From Armatimonadota bacterium (GTDB lineage: Bacteria; Armatimonadota; UBA5829), in the NCBI GenBank assembly GCA_026392045.1, contig JAPLCU010000029.1, positions 1 through 44,505 on the forward strand: a DNA stretch of 44,505 bases. The letters run 5' to 3'. Made by a program: the position numbers and the translations under genes. Numbering within the stretch: position 1 is the first letter of the stretch; every line of letters begins with the position of its first letter. The notes beneath the pieces are model-generated. The model saw only the letters and a list, made by a program, of their open reading frames with translations. It was not told where the DNA came from and did no database searches. This document shows, piece by piece, positions 17,997-26,465 of the stretch.

Positions 17997-20705
17997 ATGA
18001 AGATCAGATTGTTGTTTGTGAGTTTAATCATTATGCTGAGCGCGTTTGGCGCATCGGCTGAAGAGGCGGCGAAGGATCAGGCCAAGTGCTTTACCACTTG
18101 GGATGAGAATTACCTTTATCTGGCGGTGAAGGTGGATTCGCCGGATATTATCGCCAGCCACAAATTCGACCTCAAGAATCCGACCGCATCCGTGGGCGAT
18201 GATGACAGCGTCACGCTTTACATCGAGACAGCCGGCAAGCGGCCGGAGAAGATCGATATCTCGTGCGCTTCCTTTGTGGTATCCCCGGCGGGCGGTTTCC
18301 AATTTTGTGTTGGGATGGACGGCAAGCTGGAGCCGAAAAAAGTCCTCACCTGTAAGTATGGTATCAATTTGCAGGGAACCATAAACAACTCCGACGACAT
18401 CGATATGAATTACAGCATAGAAATGGCGATACCCTGGGATGTATTGTATGAAGCTAAGCCTGCGATGGGCAATATCACAAGCTTTAATGTCATCATTCGT
18501 AAACATAACGGCGGCTTCGTGAGTATTGCGCCCAGGGTCAAGATGGAGTCTGATATCCTGAGCCCTGCCAAGTGGTCCAAGCTGGTATTGGCGCCTTATT
18601 CATTCGCGACCGCTACAATGGATCGCGAGAAGATCGTGTCTTCAAAGTATGTCGTGCGCCCTCCGCTGATCAATGGCGTCATCAGCGAGAAAGAATGGAA
18701 CGCGAACACCTCGTTTTTGGTTGATCTTCCGATGCCCGAGGGCGTCGTTTACGAGACTAAGTTTCCCGCGCAGAAGGTGGCGCTTGCGGACTATTTCTTC
18801 TGGGGCAGCCCTGCTGGTAAGTCTGATGCCGCAAATGAGCCTGCGATTTCTCTGGTCGATTTTCCGATAAGGGGCGCAGGGCCGTGGGTCGGTTACGACC
18901 GCACTCAGTATCACAAAGAAGAGCTTGCCGATATAGTGACCGCGGGAATCGACGTTGTGATGGGGCATGTTTCTGCTGAGAAGAAAGACCGAGTCGGCAT
19001 GCTTCGCCTCATTAGCGCGATAGATGAGCTTAAGGCTGAGGGGAAGGCTTATCCTCTTATTGGAATGAATCTCAGCCTGCCCGCGAACCAGGCTGCTGAT
19101 AATAACGCGAACTACAAAGCAATCAAGGATTTCTTTAGCCGGGTGCCGCTGGAATACAGAGCGATGGCGCAGGCGAGCAAGCCCATAAATGGTCAGAGAG
19201 CGAATGTGGTCAAATGCTTGTCGAACCCGGTTGGGTTTGCAGAATATTGTGCAAATGAATATGAAAAGGATTTTGGCTCATCACTCGTTTTCCCCCAGGG
19301 TGTTTCCGGGTCGATACGCATTGATAGCGTTTCCAGGATATCTGGCAACAATTCGCCTATTGCAACAGGAGCGGAGACTGAGCTCTACAACTCCAAATGG
19401 GACAAGGCAATTGCTGACAACCTGAATTGGATCGTGTGCGATAGCTGGAATAATCTCCAAATCGGCAGTGAGCTGTGCGCCACACGCGAATACGGCCGAA
19501 AATTCATAGACTCTACCGCTGCGAATGTGAAGAAGTTCAGAGGCGGTTTTGATTACGATGCGCTATTCGTGCGCTACAATGTGCCGAGTGTGATTCCCGG
19601 GAAGCAGATATCCACGGCTGAGATCGAGATCCGGAATGTCGGCAATATGCCCTGGCGGGTGACTGACAGCATTGCGCTCGGTTATAGATGGTACCGCAAT
19701 GGGAGATACTTTAGCGAGAGCAAGGTTCGCCGACCGCTGGAGCGCGACGTGATGCCCGGCGAAACCATCAAGGTGAACCTGGGCATCGCCACCATAGATT
19801 CCAGGAATGCTGCCATACCCAACGGCGAAGCTGCGGCACGCATCGAGCTGATTAGATTATCCGATGGCAAATGGTTCTCTGCGTTTGGCGATCAGGCGCT
19901 TGTGGTTCCGATTACCATCGGCGCGGCGCCGCAGTGGGCCGCGACTTGGTTATCGGGCCATTTACCTCCGATGATGGGTACGGGGCAGAGTTATCGGACC
20001 CTTATTCGAGTTAGGAACGACGGCTCTCAGCCGTGGCCCAAGGGTCTATCAAAGCTTGGCTGCAAGCTTTTTAAGGTGCAGGATGACTCTGGCGAGGCGG
20101 CAGCCGTCCCGATTAAAGACTGCTCCGCGCTTCTTACAAAAGAATGCAAGTCAGGCGAGATTGCTGAGTTTGCTGTCAATATCAACCTTATCGGCGCGGA
20201 TAAGAAGCCTCTTCCAATATGGAGCGAGAGCGACAATTGGAGCTATAGTATTGGTTTCGACATATACAACGGCCAAAAATGGCTTTCTGAGCTTGGTGTG
20301 AGTAAGCTTGTGCAGACGGTGGCGATTTATGAGAAAGATACCGGCCCGAGGATAGTGGCTTGTGGGCTGGAATCCAAGCTCAAGGCTGGGCAGACTTTAG
20401 ACACCAAGGTTGTGCTTCGCAATGCCGGTAAGGTGATTTGGGACAGGAAGAAAACAAAGATCGGTTACCATTGGTATCATCTGGATGGCAGCGAAATGCT
20501 TTGGGACGGAATTGCAACGCCGCTTACGGCCAATGTGGAGCCGGGTCTGTCGATTGTTACGACTGCCAAGGTGACTACGCCCGAACAAGACGACCAGTAT
20601 GTGCTGGTTTGGGATTTGATGATAGACGGCATCTGGCAATCGACCTTGCCGCTAAACCGCGGCGGGAATACGCTGCCGGTTTTCATTGAGGTGAGTAAAG
20701 GGTAG
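17997..20705 (+). CDS. Secreted protein with CBM9-like domain and three FW/Ig-like repeats
   Basis: This 902-residue exported protein has a signal peptide (about 1-21, ending FGASAEE). Residues about 25-210 form a carbohydrate-binding CBM9-like beta-sandwich: CFTTWDENYLYLAVKVDSP, DDDSVTLYIET, and MNYSIEMAIPWDVL. The middle (about 280-545) is unassigned, possibly a TIM-barrel-like catalytic region (GYDRTQYHKEELADIVTAGI then DWNNLQ-like segments). Three C-terminal repeats of roughly 110 residues each carry the signature RN-x-G-x-x-x-W (RNVGNMPW, RNDGSQPW, RNAGKVIW) followed by a Y-x-W/F strand, like the four-Trp (FW) domain of NBR1 found in many bacterial surface proteins. AGGAAGGA upstream sets the start. 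It stands alone after a repeat-filled spacer. Polysaccharide binding or degradation is inferred. Confidence 0.75.
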   Translation: MKIRLLFVSLIIMLSAFGASAEEAAKDQAKCFTTWDENYLYLAVKVDSPDIIASHKFDLKNPTASVGDDDSVTLYIETAGKRPEKIDISCASFVVSPAGGFQFCVGMDGKLEPKKVLTCKYGINLQGTINNSDDIDMNYSIEMAIPWDVLYEAKPAMGNITSFNVIIRKHNGGFVSIAPRVKMESDILSPAKWSKLVLAPYSFATATMDREKIVSSKYVVRPPLINGVISEKEWNANTSFLVDLPMPEGVVYETKFPAQKVALADYFFWGSPAGKSDAANEPAISLVDFPIRGAGPWVGYDRTQYHKEELADIVTAGIDVVMGHVSAEKKDRVGMLRLISAIDELKAEGKAYPLIGMNLSLPANQAADNNANYKAIKDFFSRVPLEYRAMAQASKPINGQRANVVKCLSNPVGFAEYCANEYEKDFGSSLVFPQGVSGSIRIDSVSRISGNNSPIATGAETELYNSKWDKAIADNLNWIVCDSWNNLQIGSELCATREYGRKFIDSTAANVKKFRGGFDYDALFVRYNVPSVIPGKQISTAEIEIRNVGNMPWRVTDSIALGYRWYRNGRYFSESKVRRPLERDVMPGETIKVNLGIATIDSRNAAIPNGEAAARIELIRLSDGKWFSAFGDQALVVPITIGAAPQWAATWLSGHLPPMMGTGQSYRTLIRVRNDGSQPWPKGLSKLGCKLFKVQDDSGEAAAVPIKDCSALLTKECKSGEIAEFAVNINLIGADKKPLPIWSESDNWSYSIGFDIYNGQKWLSELGVSKLVQTVAIYEKDTGPRIVACGLESKLKAGQTLDTKVVLRNAGKVIWDRKKTKIGYHWYHLDGSEMLWDGIATPLTANVEPGLSIVTTAKVTTPEQDDQYVLVWDLMIDGIWQSTLPLNRGGNTLPVFIEVSKG

Positions 20706-20836
20706 GCTGGCGTTTTGCATCGCAAAGAGCCTGACGGGTGTGACTTTGCCTAAAGAGGCGAAGATGAAGATTTTTGCGATTACGCTGGAGAAGTAGAAGC
20801 GGCTGGCGGCGAATACTAATTGTGAGCTGTATACGG

Positions 20837-20860
20837 AAAAAGGGGCGTGCAATACGCCCC
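20837..20860 (-). terminator. Intrinsic terminator of the LamG-like gene
   Basis: On the minus strand, GGGGCGT pairs with ACGCCCC around a 5-nt loop (stems 20842-20848 and 20854-20860) and is followed by five T (20837-20841). It lies about 115 bp beyond the stop of the minus-strand LamG-like gene. The rest of 20706-20976 shows no gene that I can support. Confidence 0.7.
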
Positions 20861-20976
20861 ACCAACCATTTTCGTTACAGAAAGAAAGCGATAAACCCAA
20901 AACCGCAACGGGACATAATCGCTGAGCAGTAACATCCGGATTTGCTGACTACCGCGAGTAACCACTTAGTAAATTA

Positions 20977-22248
20977 CTACGGATTCTGGTAGAGAACAAC
21001 CTTGCCGCCCTCCCGCCAGAGAACGCCTTTGCGAGTTACAAAGCCACTAGGCACGGCAGCGCCGCCAGCCTTGACAGTGAGGGCTGGACCGAAGATGCTG
21101 TTGCGAATAGTATAGTCTACACCCGGGCCAACGGTACCCCAAACCTTCACTAGTTTTGTTCGGAGCATGGAATAGTTTAGAGCGAACGAGATGCTCACAC
21201 CCACTGGATTGATAACATTGCCGGTTGGCACAACGATCACGGGACAGGTGAGGGTGAGGGTGTATTGGTCGCTGTAAACCGGATCCTGAGATACAACGCC
21301 AATCAGGTCTTTGAGGTAACTGCCAGTGGTAACGATATCGTTGCCAACCACCTTGATGCAGCCCTTGACCCACTTTTCTCCAACGAAGAACAGACCACTG
21401 CTCTTAGAAGTAACGGTAACAGTACCTGTCAGTTTAACACGCACGCCGACATTGAGCTTTAGTGCGGCGATATCAGCCACAGGCTTAGGCGGAATTACGC
21501 CGAACTTTATCATAAGGCTATTTTCCAAAGCGATACGGTCAGCATCAGAGATCGCTATCTTGTAGAGATATACATCTCCTATGTTGCCATTGAAAGTCGT
21601 CCAGGCATCGGGGTAGTTTCGTCCAAGATTGATGTAATTTGCAAAGATGCCGGCAACGCCATTGACAAGTGAAGTCATACCACTTGTAGTGGTGATGTTC
21701 ATGATCTCTGTGCCGTTGGCATAAACCTTGTATTCACCGGTAGGCTGAACAACGAGGCTCAAGACCGCTATCTGGCCTGTAGGAAGCGCCGTGCTCAGGT
21801 TGGCAGTTTCGAGTGAGCCGTTGCGTCTAACATTGACCTGTCCCGTGTCATTTCTAACACCAAGAACAAGCCGATCGTAGAACACATCTACGACTGAAGT
21901 CCAGGCAGTACTTGCCGCTCTAACATCCGCCATCTTAACAACTACGATAGCGGAAGCTCCATTACAAGCAATCGGAGCGGTGTAAGCTGATCCAAATTGA
22001 TAACCTTCGTTATCCACAAAAACATTCTTTTCCCACTTCGTACAGCTGATAATCTGAACAGTAGGCGTGCCTATCGTGTAGAGCACACCACCAACAGGGT
22101 ATGTGGTGTTCCAATTCCCCGTAAGCACACCATTGGTGGCGGGCAGCGAGTCTGTCGATGCAGAGAATATGAGATTTGGATCGCCAAACGCCGCGCTGAC
22201 GATCAGTCCCAGGCAGAAAACGAGCAAATACATGTAGAGCCGTTTCAT
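20977..22248 (-). CDS. Secreted LamG/concanavalin-like protein with C-terminal OB-fold-like domain
   Basis: This 423-residue protein has a clear signal peptide (about 1-22, ending SAAFG). Residues about 60-255 fit a concanavalin A-like (LamG) jelly roll: VVVKMADVRAAS, DRLVLGVRNDTGQVNV, YKVYANGTEIMNI and NGNIGDVYLYKIAISDADR, with the typical final strand before a helix. Residues about 260-420 are a beta-rich domain with ADIAALKLNVGVRVKLTGTV and SSGLFFVGEKWVKGCIKV. This is the OB-fold-like module often attached to secreted proteins of Armatimonadota, and a similar module ends the GEVED protein at the right edge of the window. GGAGAAA upstream supports the start. It has its own promoter, a long leader and a terminator. 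The function is probably surface or carbohydrate binding; no enzyme motif is seen. Confidence 0.7.
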   Translation of the reverse strand: MKRLYMYLLVFCLGLIVSAAFGDPNLIFSASTDSLPATNGVLTGNWNTTYPVGGVLYTIGTPTVQIISCTKWEKNVFVDNEGYQFGSAYTAPIACNGASAIVVVKMADVRAASTAWTSVVDVFYDRLVLGVRNDTGQVNVRRNGSLETANLSTALPTGQIAVLSLVVQPTGEYKVYANGTEIMNITTTSGMTSLVNGVAGIFANYINLGRNYPDAWTTFNGNIGDVYLYKIAISDADRIALENSLMIKFGVIPPKPVADIAALKLNVGVRVKLTGTVTVTSKSSGLFFVGEKWVKGCIKVVGNDIVTTGSYLKDLIGVVSQDPVYSDQYTLTLTCPVIVVPTGNVINPVGVSISFALNYSMLRTKLVKVWGTVGPGVDYTIRNSIFGPALTVKAGGAAVPSGFVTRKGVLWREGGKVVLYQNP

Positions 22249-22517
22249 AATTATTACTTTCTCCTCACATAATGTAATATCCCCACACCTCTAGCAAACG
22301 TGAGGCAACACCAACCGCCACGCAACCGACGCCAGACATCAACGTGCCTTTTCGGCGAGTTTTGCGGCTATATTTGGCTCAATTATCCCATCCGACCAAG
22401 GAGAATAATCGCTGAGCCAAAGCCAGCGCTTAAATGTGAAATGCAGCAGGCAATAGGCGGTATCCGACGGACCCCAACGCTTCTTTCAGGCAGCTTAAGC
22501 GAGACTTACATTCCACA
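22249..22517 (-). promoter_or_regulatory. Long 5' leader of the LamG-like gene
   Basis: If the promoter at 22524-22552 is used, transcription starts near 22517 and the mRNA carries a leader of about 270 nt before ATG 22248. The leader contains many short inverted segments (for example GGCTTTGGCTCAG facing GATAATTGAGCC). I cannot match it to a riboswitch class that I know. A frame on the plus strand here is not gene-like. The 13-mer ATAATCGCTGAGC occurs in this leader and again at about 20918, beyond the gene's 3' end. Confidence 0.4.
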
Positions 22518-22523
22518 TGCTCA

Positions 22524-22552
22524 GGTATACCATGAGAATGTTTGTATGTCAA
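22524..22552 (-). promoter_or_regulatory. Sigma-70-type promoter of the LamG-like gene
   Basis: On the minus strand, TTGACA (22547-22552) and TATACC (22524-22529) are separated by 17 bp. The -35 matches the consensus exactly and the -10 matches at four of six positions. It points at the LamG-like gene. Confidence 0.6.
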
Positions 22553-22607
22553 CCCGTATTTTGCTTGTTGTTATTTTTACATTCTTTGGTTGGTCTTTCG
22601 GGATTTG

Positions 22608-22757
22608 ACAGGCTGTCTCAAAACTCGTAAATCGGGCATATTTTGCATTTTTGACAGGTCTCAGAAATCAAATAATATCCGAGAGGCCCTTTCTTGCCAA
22701 TCCTCGCAAGGCGATTTTCTTTTCGTGTCGGAATACTGTATTTATGAGACAGCCTGT
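22608..22757. mobile_element. MITE-like element with terminal inverted repeats
   Basis: A non-coding segment of about 150 bp is bounded by perfect 13-bp inverted repeats, ACAGGCTGTCTCA (22608-22620) and TGAGACAGCCTGT (22745-22757), continuing imperfectly into A/T-rich bases. Internal sequence has no ORF with a start and ribosome binding site. The ends resemble those of transposon families with GAGACAGCC termini. I see no convincing target duplication. A full copy elsewhere in the genome would settle its family. Confidence 0.7.
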
Positions 22758-22825
22758 TGAGGGTTGGATCACAAACCTATCTAACTATAATCCAAGCGCA
22801 TAACCCAACCCGGAAATCCCGAAAC

Positions 22826-22867
22826 AACTCACAACTCATAACTCACAACTCATAACTCATAACTCAC
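22826..22867. repeat. Six heptads of AACTCA(T/C) next to the M48 gene stop
   Basis: The units are AACTCAC, AACTCAT, AACTCAC, AACTCAT, AACTCAT and AACTCAC, ending one base before the stop codon of the protease gene. This is the cleanest heptad array in the window. Just upstream is GGAAATCCCGAAAC (22812-22825), an arm of the CCCGAAAC palindrome family. Confidence 0.85.
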
Positions 22868-22868
22868 C

Positions 22869-24038
22869 CTACTGCACCGTATCCACCATCTGCTTCCAGA
22901 GCACGTTGCGTATGGCTGTTGTGACGGATTTGGTGAGGTCAGGCAGAGATTTGCCCATGAGTTTGGCGTCGGCCTCAATAATGGTTATAAGGGGCTTGTT
23001 ACGGGCAATTATTATGCCGGCGGCAGGCTCCGATGTAAGTTCCCGCATCTGCAGTCCGCTATCCAGCGCTGCGTTGATGATATCCGCTGCATTTTGGGCG
23101 CGCTGCGCCGCGGTCTTGTCGGCTAACGGCGCGGGGTAATAGACGAGTTTTTCCTGCAAATAGATAGCCGGAGCGTCGGCGCCGTTTAGCATATTGTTTC
23201 TCACCTCGGCTTTGATGGCGTCAGTTGTTGCGCGTCGGTTGATGGGGATCTTAAGCTCACCAAGCAGCGCTTTGGCAGCGCGCACGCGGTCTGCGTGCAT
23301 CGGGTGCGAGCGGTATATGCCCAGTTCAACAAGCTCCGGTTTCAATGAGAGCCGTTCCAGGAATGTAAGCATACCCACCGGGTTAAAGCCCGCTTCTTTC
23401 ATGTAGACTATAGCGCCATGGTCGGCATCGCGCTCAGCCTCTTGCCCGTAGCCATTGATTTTTGCAATCTGAATGAGTTGCACACCCATCAATACATTGT
23501 TCAGGTCGCTGCTGTTCGCGCCGGAGAGCATGCTCGCAAGCAATGCAATCGCCATTTGATTATTGAGCGATGCCTGTTTATCGAGGAGGTAGATCATGTG
23601 ATGATGGCAGGCGTGCGTAATTTCATGCGCGAGGACCGCAGCCAGCTCTTGGTCAGACTGCACGAACTTCAGCAGGCCGGTGTTCACGTAAATGTTTCCG
23701 CCGGGCACGCTGAAAGCGTTGATGTCTGGGTCATCGATTATACTGAACTTATATTCAAACGGGGTGATTTTGGCTGAGCCATAGCTCGCCACCGCCTGCA
23801 TTTTGTTTGCAACCGCGGCCAGTTTTTCGCCCAATGTTTGCACGCGTTTGATGTCATCGGCATTATTGCTGAATTTGTTATCTTTAGCCACCTGCGCGGC
23901 GGCTTCTTCGCCGTATTCTATCTCTTTTGCGCCGAATTTAGATTCGAGTTTAGCCGCAAAGGACGGCGCACATAAACTCAATGCAAGCGCCGCAAACAAA
24001 ACCGTTATAAATCGTTTTAAGAAGCCAGGTCTATGCAT
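22869..24038 (-). CDS. M48-family zinc metalloprotease (BepA/YfgC-like), secreted
   Basis: This 389-residue exported protease has an N-terminal hydrophobic signal (about 8-28, ending APSFAA). The M48 core follows: NAFSVPGGNIYVNTGLL, the zinc motif HEITH (138-142) and the third ligand in GYGQEAERDADHGA. A downstream HPMHADRVRAAK segment is the usual RSHP-x-x-x-x-R motif of the periplasmic BepA/LoiP group, which handles outer-membrane protein quality control. The C-terminal 120 residues are a separate alpha/beta region rather than the TPRs of BepA. It would act in the periplasm or be lipid-free secreted. It stands alone between repeat-rich spacers. Confidence 0.9.
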   Translation of the reverse strand: MHRPGFLKRFITVLFAALALSLCAPSFAAKLESKFGAKEIEYGEEAAAQVAKDNKFSNNADDIKRVQTLGEKLAAVANKMQAVASYGSAKITPFEYKFSIIDDPDINAFSVPGGNIYVNTGLLKFVQSDQELAAVLAHEITHACHHHMIYLLDKQASLNNQMAIALLASMLSGANSSDLNNVLMGVQLIQIAKINGYGQEAERDADHGAIVYMKEAGFNPVGMLTFLERLSLKPELVELGIYRSHPMHADRVRAAKALLGELKIPINRRATTDAIKAEVRNNMLNGADAPAIYLQEKLVYYPAPLADKTAAQRAQNAADIINAALDSGLQMRELTSEPAAGIIIARNKPLITIIEADAKLMGKSLPDLTKSVTTAIRNVLWKQMVDTVQ

Positions 24039-24606
24039 CAGGAATCACCTCTGCCCACTCTATTATAACACGCGAGGTTATCAGTTCCATGTAAGAGCCC
24101 ACTCTCGGTGAGAATAGAGGAATAACCCAGCATCCTGAGCTCCGTCGAAGGGCGCGGCCAAGTTTAGTTACATGTCTCTTCGCAGACGCATACTTCGTCC
24201 TTCGACGCTGCTCAGGATTGTTCAGCATGCTCAAGTTGTACACATCATTTCTGAACTCTTACAGTTCCATGATTACATGTCGATGCTTGATTTCCCAGAT
24301 TGCCGGATCGTTATCCGCAGAAAGCCCCCTGCCCATTAATCCGTTGGTGAAAGGGTAAGCAAATAAATAATTGCGCCATGGTGTTTTACTCATCCGTAAT
24401 GGGGTATAACCTGATCGTATGTTGCGGTGGAGCTTGTCTCCAGGAATTGGGCGATTCAAGGCTTTAGACAACCATATTTCGACCAAGCGTGAGCTCCCCC
24501 GTACTAATACCGGTTTTTTGTCCAAAAGCGAATAGTCGTTATGGCGAAGCGTTTTGGTTGTGGAACAGAATCTATAGCAACGCAGAACGTGCAGGAGAAA
24601 TTGCCC
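24039..24606. other. Intergenic region with a long inverted repeat; no gene supported
   Basis: It holds an inverted repeat, ATCCTGAGCTCCGTCGAAGG (24132-24151) facing CCTTCGACGCTGCTCAGGAT (24199-24218), 18 of 20 bases paired, around a 47-nt centre. This is a dispersed palindrome of the type seen in many environmental genomes. A minus-strand frame at 24259-24525 (88 codons, TTG start) looks faintly protein-like but has no ribosome binding site or family resemblance. The promoter of the CAP-domain gene must lie here but is not evident. Confidence 0.5.
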
Positions 24607-25119
24607 ATGACTAAACTATCGCTTTACTTGGCATCTATGCTGCTTGGTTCGAACTTTTCGGCCACCACCCCGATGATTCAGCCTCCGGCTCATGTTAGTC
24701 AAATTCAGGTGGCGGCTGCCGAAACGCAACTGCTTGATAGCTTGAATGCGGAACGATGGGATCGAGGCTTGAGCATATTATCTGAAAATCCGCTGCTGGT
24801 AGAAGTTGCGCGGGCACACAGCCGCGAGATGTATGAGAAGAGCTACTTCGATCACGTGTCTCCTACGCCGGGCCTCAAGACACCGATGGCCCGTTATCTG
24901 AAAGCTTTGGGGTCGACTCCGGCATGGGCGTGTGTTGGAGAGAATCTGTTCTATTGCTCGATAGTGGATGTCGAGCGAGGCCATCTGGCGTTCATGAAGA
25001 GCCCCAGGCATCGCGAGAATATTCTGAACCCCCGTTTCGAGCAGGTCGGTATTGGGGTGTATATCTCACCTGATGGTCAGTTTTTTGTGACTCAAGTATT
25101 CCTTGCACAGGTGGATTGA
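24607..25119 (+). CDS. CAP-domain (SCP/PR-1-like) secreted protein
   Basis: This 170-residue protein has a short signal peptide (MTKLSLYLASMLLGSNFSAT) and one CAP domain. Signature elements are LLDSLNAERWDRGL, LLVEVARAHSREMYEKSYFDHVSP (His of the CAP cavity), VGENLFY, MKSPRHRENILNPRFEQVGIGVY and the final strand FFVTQVF. The bacterial CAP family (YkwD-like) is widespread and secreted; its biochemical role is not settled. I chose ATG 24607 because AGGAG (24593-24597) lies nine bases upstream and it begins the signal peptide; the frame continues to 24541 without such a site. Confidence 0.86.
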   Translation: MTKLSLYLASMLLGSNFSATTPMIQPPAHVSQIQVAAAETQLLDSLNAERWDRGLSILSENPLLVEVARAHSREMYEKSYFDHVSPTPGLKTPMARYLKALGSTPAWACVGENLFYCSIVDVERGHLAFMKSPRHRENILNPRFEQVGIGVYISPDGQFFVTQVFLAQVD

Positions 25120-25151
25120 CGTAAGGGTTTGACTCTGAGCTCTTAAGTAAA

Positions 25152-25180
25152 TTGACGACCCGGGCAAAATGAGAGATAAT
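25152..25180 (+). promoter_or_regulatory. Sigma-70-type promoter upstream of coaX
   Basis: TTGACG (25152-25157) and GATAAT (25175-25180) are separated by 17 bp and lie about 75 bp before the coaX start. Each hexamer has one mismatch to the consensus. Confidence 0.6.
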
Positions 25181-25254
25181 GGGGGGTGGACAGAATAATG
25201 TCTGCTCCCTTTTTATATGGGATATTCTAATATATATATGATTGGATAACGCAA

Positions 25255-26046
25255 ATGCTCCTGGCAATTGACGTAGGTAACACTAATATCACATTTGCCG
25301 TATTTGATGGTGAGACTATTCGGGCGGATTGGCGCGTGGGCACGGTGACGCGCAGAACTGGCGATGAATACGCCGCGCTTATGCTGGTTTTATTCGGCGA
25401 GCAGGGGCTGTCGTTCTCCGATATTCAGGGTGTGGCGATTTCGAGCGTGGTTCCTGCGACTATTGATGCCCTGGTGCGTTTTTCCCAGAAGCATCTCAAG
25501 GTGACGTCGCCGCTCGTGCTGGGGCCGGATATTGATTTCGGCATAAAGGTGAATTATCATCCGATATCGGACGTGGGCGCGGACCGTATAGCCAACGCAA
25601 TCGCAGCTCATGCTAAATACGGAGGCAGCGTGATAGTGGTCGATTTTGGCACAGCGACCACTCTGGATGCGATCGCAGAGTCGGGCGATTACCTCGGTGG
25701 CGCGATTGCCCCCGGTATCCAAATCTCGCTCGAAGCCCTTTTTTCGAGAGCCGCGCGCCTGACGGGCGTGCAGATTGTCCCGCCAAAGAATGCCATAGGT
25801 ACCTCAACAGCCGAGAGCCTGCAATCCGGTATAGTCTACGGTTTTGCGGGGCAGGTGGATGCGCTTGTCGATAGATTTCAGGCAGAAATGGGCGGGGCAG
25901 CGAAGGTGATAGCCACAGGCGGCCAGGCCGAAATCATTGCCGCGCACAGCCGCACAATCGAATGCTGCGACGAACTCCTCACCCTTGAGGGGCTAAGGCT
26001 GATCTGGGAGCGAAATAATGGCGTTTCGCGCAGTTCTGAATTATGA
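25255..26046 (+). CDS. coaX: Type III pantothenate kinase
   Basis: The 263-residue product carries out the first step of coenzyme A synthesis, phosphorylating pantothenate with ATP. It belongs to the acetate and sugar kinase fold: MLLAIDVGNTNITFAVFDG (phosphate-1 loop with the catalytic Asp), GADRIANAIAAHAKYG (conserved Asp-Arg), VVDFGTATTLDAI (phosphate-2) and YLGGAIAPGI. The length matches CoaX. The C-terminal codons SSEL and the TGA lie within a GAATTAT-type heptad array, so the repeat has shaped the 3' end. A promoter is seen at 25152-25180; the ribosome binding site is weak. Confidence 0.96.
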   Translation: MLLAIDVGNTNITFAVFDGETIRADWRVGTVTRRTGDEYAALMLVLFGEQGLSFSDIQGVAISSVVPATIDALVRFSQKHLKVTSPLVLGPDIDFGIKVNYHPISDVGADRIANAIAAHAKYGGSVIVVDFGTATTLDAIAESGDYLGGAIAPGIQISLEALFSRAARLTGVQIVPPKNAIGTSTAESLQSGIVYGFAGQVDALVDRFQAEMGGAAKVIATGGQAEIIAAHSRTIECCDELLTLEGLRLIWERNNGVSRSSEL

Positions 26047-26117
26047 ATTTTGAATTATGAATGGGGAAGGAATTAATAAAAGGGCTCCGTCCCCTTTTAT
26101 TCGTCCCCTTTTATTTC
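26038..26117. repeat. GAATTAT heptad array followed by a REP copy
   Basis: GAATTAT, GAATTTT, GAATTAT and GAATGGG (26038-26065) span the coaX stop. AAAAGGGCTCCGTCCCCTTT (from 26078) then repeats the REP core seen beside the RAYT gene at 29321, with a further CGTCCCCTTTTATT up to 26117. A GAATTAT array also follows metG. Confidence 0.75.
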
Positions 26118-26141
26118 AGCGAAAGTAAGGAGTCGAACATC

Positions 26142-26441
26142 ATGAAATGGAGTGATAGGCTTGCTATGTATTGCGGAATCTACTACTGCATGTGTGGTTT
26201 AATTTGCCTTGCTATTGATGTGCTTACTACAGGTAAATTAACAGCAGAGGATTCTATCATTGAATCATCTGCGGCCAGTGTGATGCGTTTGTTGTTCCCA
26301 GTGGGATTTTTGATGTCGTTAATAGCATATCTTGGATATCCAACTATGCTTAAATACCGAATAGCTGCTGCAATCTTGCCAGTGTTTTTTGCTCTAGGTG
26401 CCATTTTCTTATGGCTACCACTGTATCTTGCGCGGCTGTAA
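26142..26441 (+). CDS. Small membrane protein of unknown function
   Basis: This 99-residue protein is not recognised. It has three predicted transmembrane segments (about 8-27, 45-65 and 75-97) and a Cys-rich first helix (YCGIYYCMCGLICLA). AAGGAG (26127-26132) fixes ATG 26142; the upstream frame is repeat sequence. It lies 24 bp before the next small membrane protein gene, so both are probably on one transcript. Function unknown; a paired membrane complex is conceivable. Confidence 0.65.
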   Translation: MKWSDRLAMYCGIYYCMCGLICLAIDVLTTGKLTAEDSIIESSAASVMRLLFPVGFLMSLIAYLGYPTMLKYRIAAAILPVFFALGAIFLWLPLYLARL

Positions 26442-26465
26442 CAAAATAATAGAAGGAGGGCTTCA

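Noticed and set aside
22300-22608. Plus-strand frame of 102 codons
   Set aside because: It overlaps the predicted promoter and leader of the minus-strand gene, has no ribosome binding site and no recognisable sequence.
22826-22867. CRISPR-like array
   Set aside because: The 7-bp units are directly adjacent with no spacers, so these are simple tandem repeats. No cas gene is present.
24511-24523. GTACTAATACCGG, resembling the 3' end of 23S rRNA
   Set aside because: Flanking bases do not match the rest of the 23S end and there is no rRNA nearby. Short chance similarity.
24259-24525. Minus-strand frame of 88 codons
   Set aside because: TTG start, no ribosome binding site and no family resemblance. 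Kept only as a remark in the intergenic entry.
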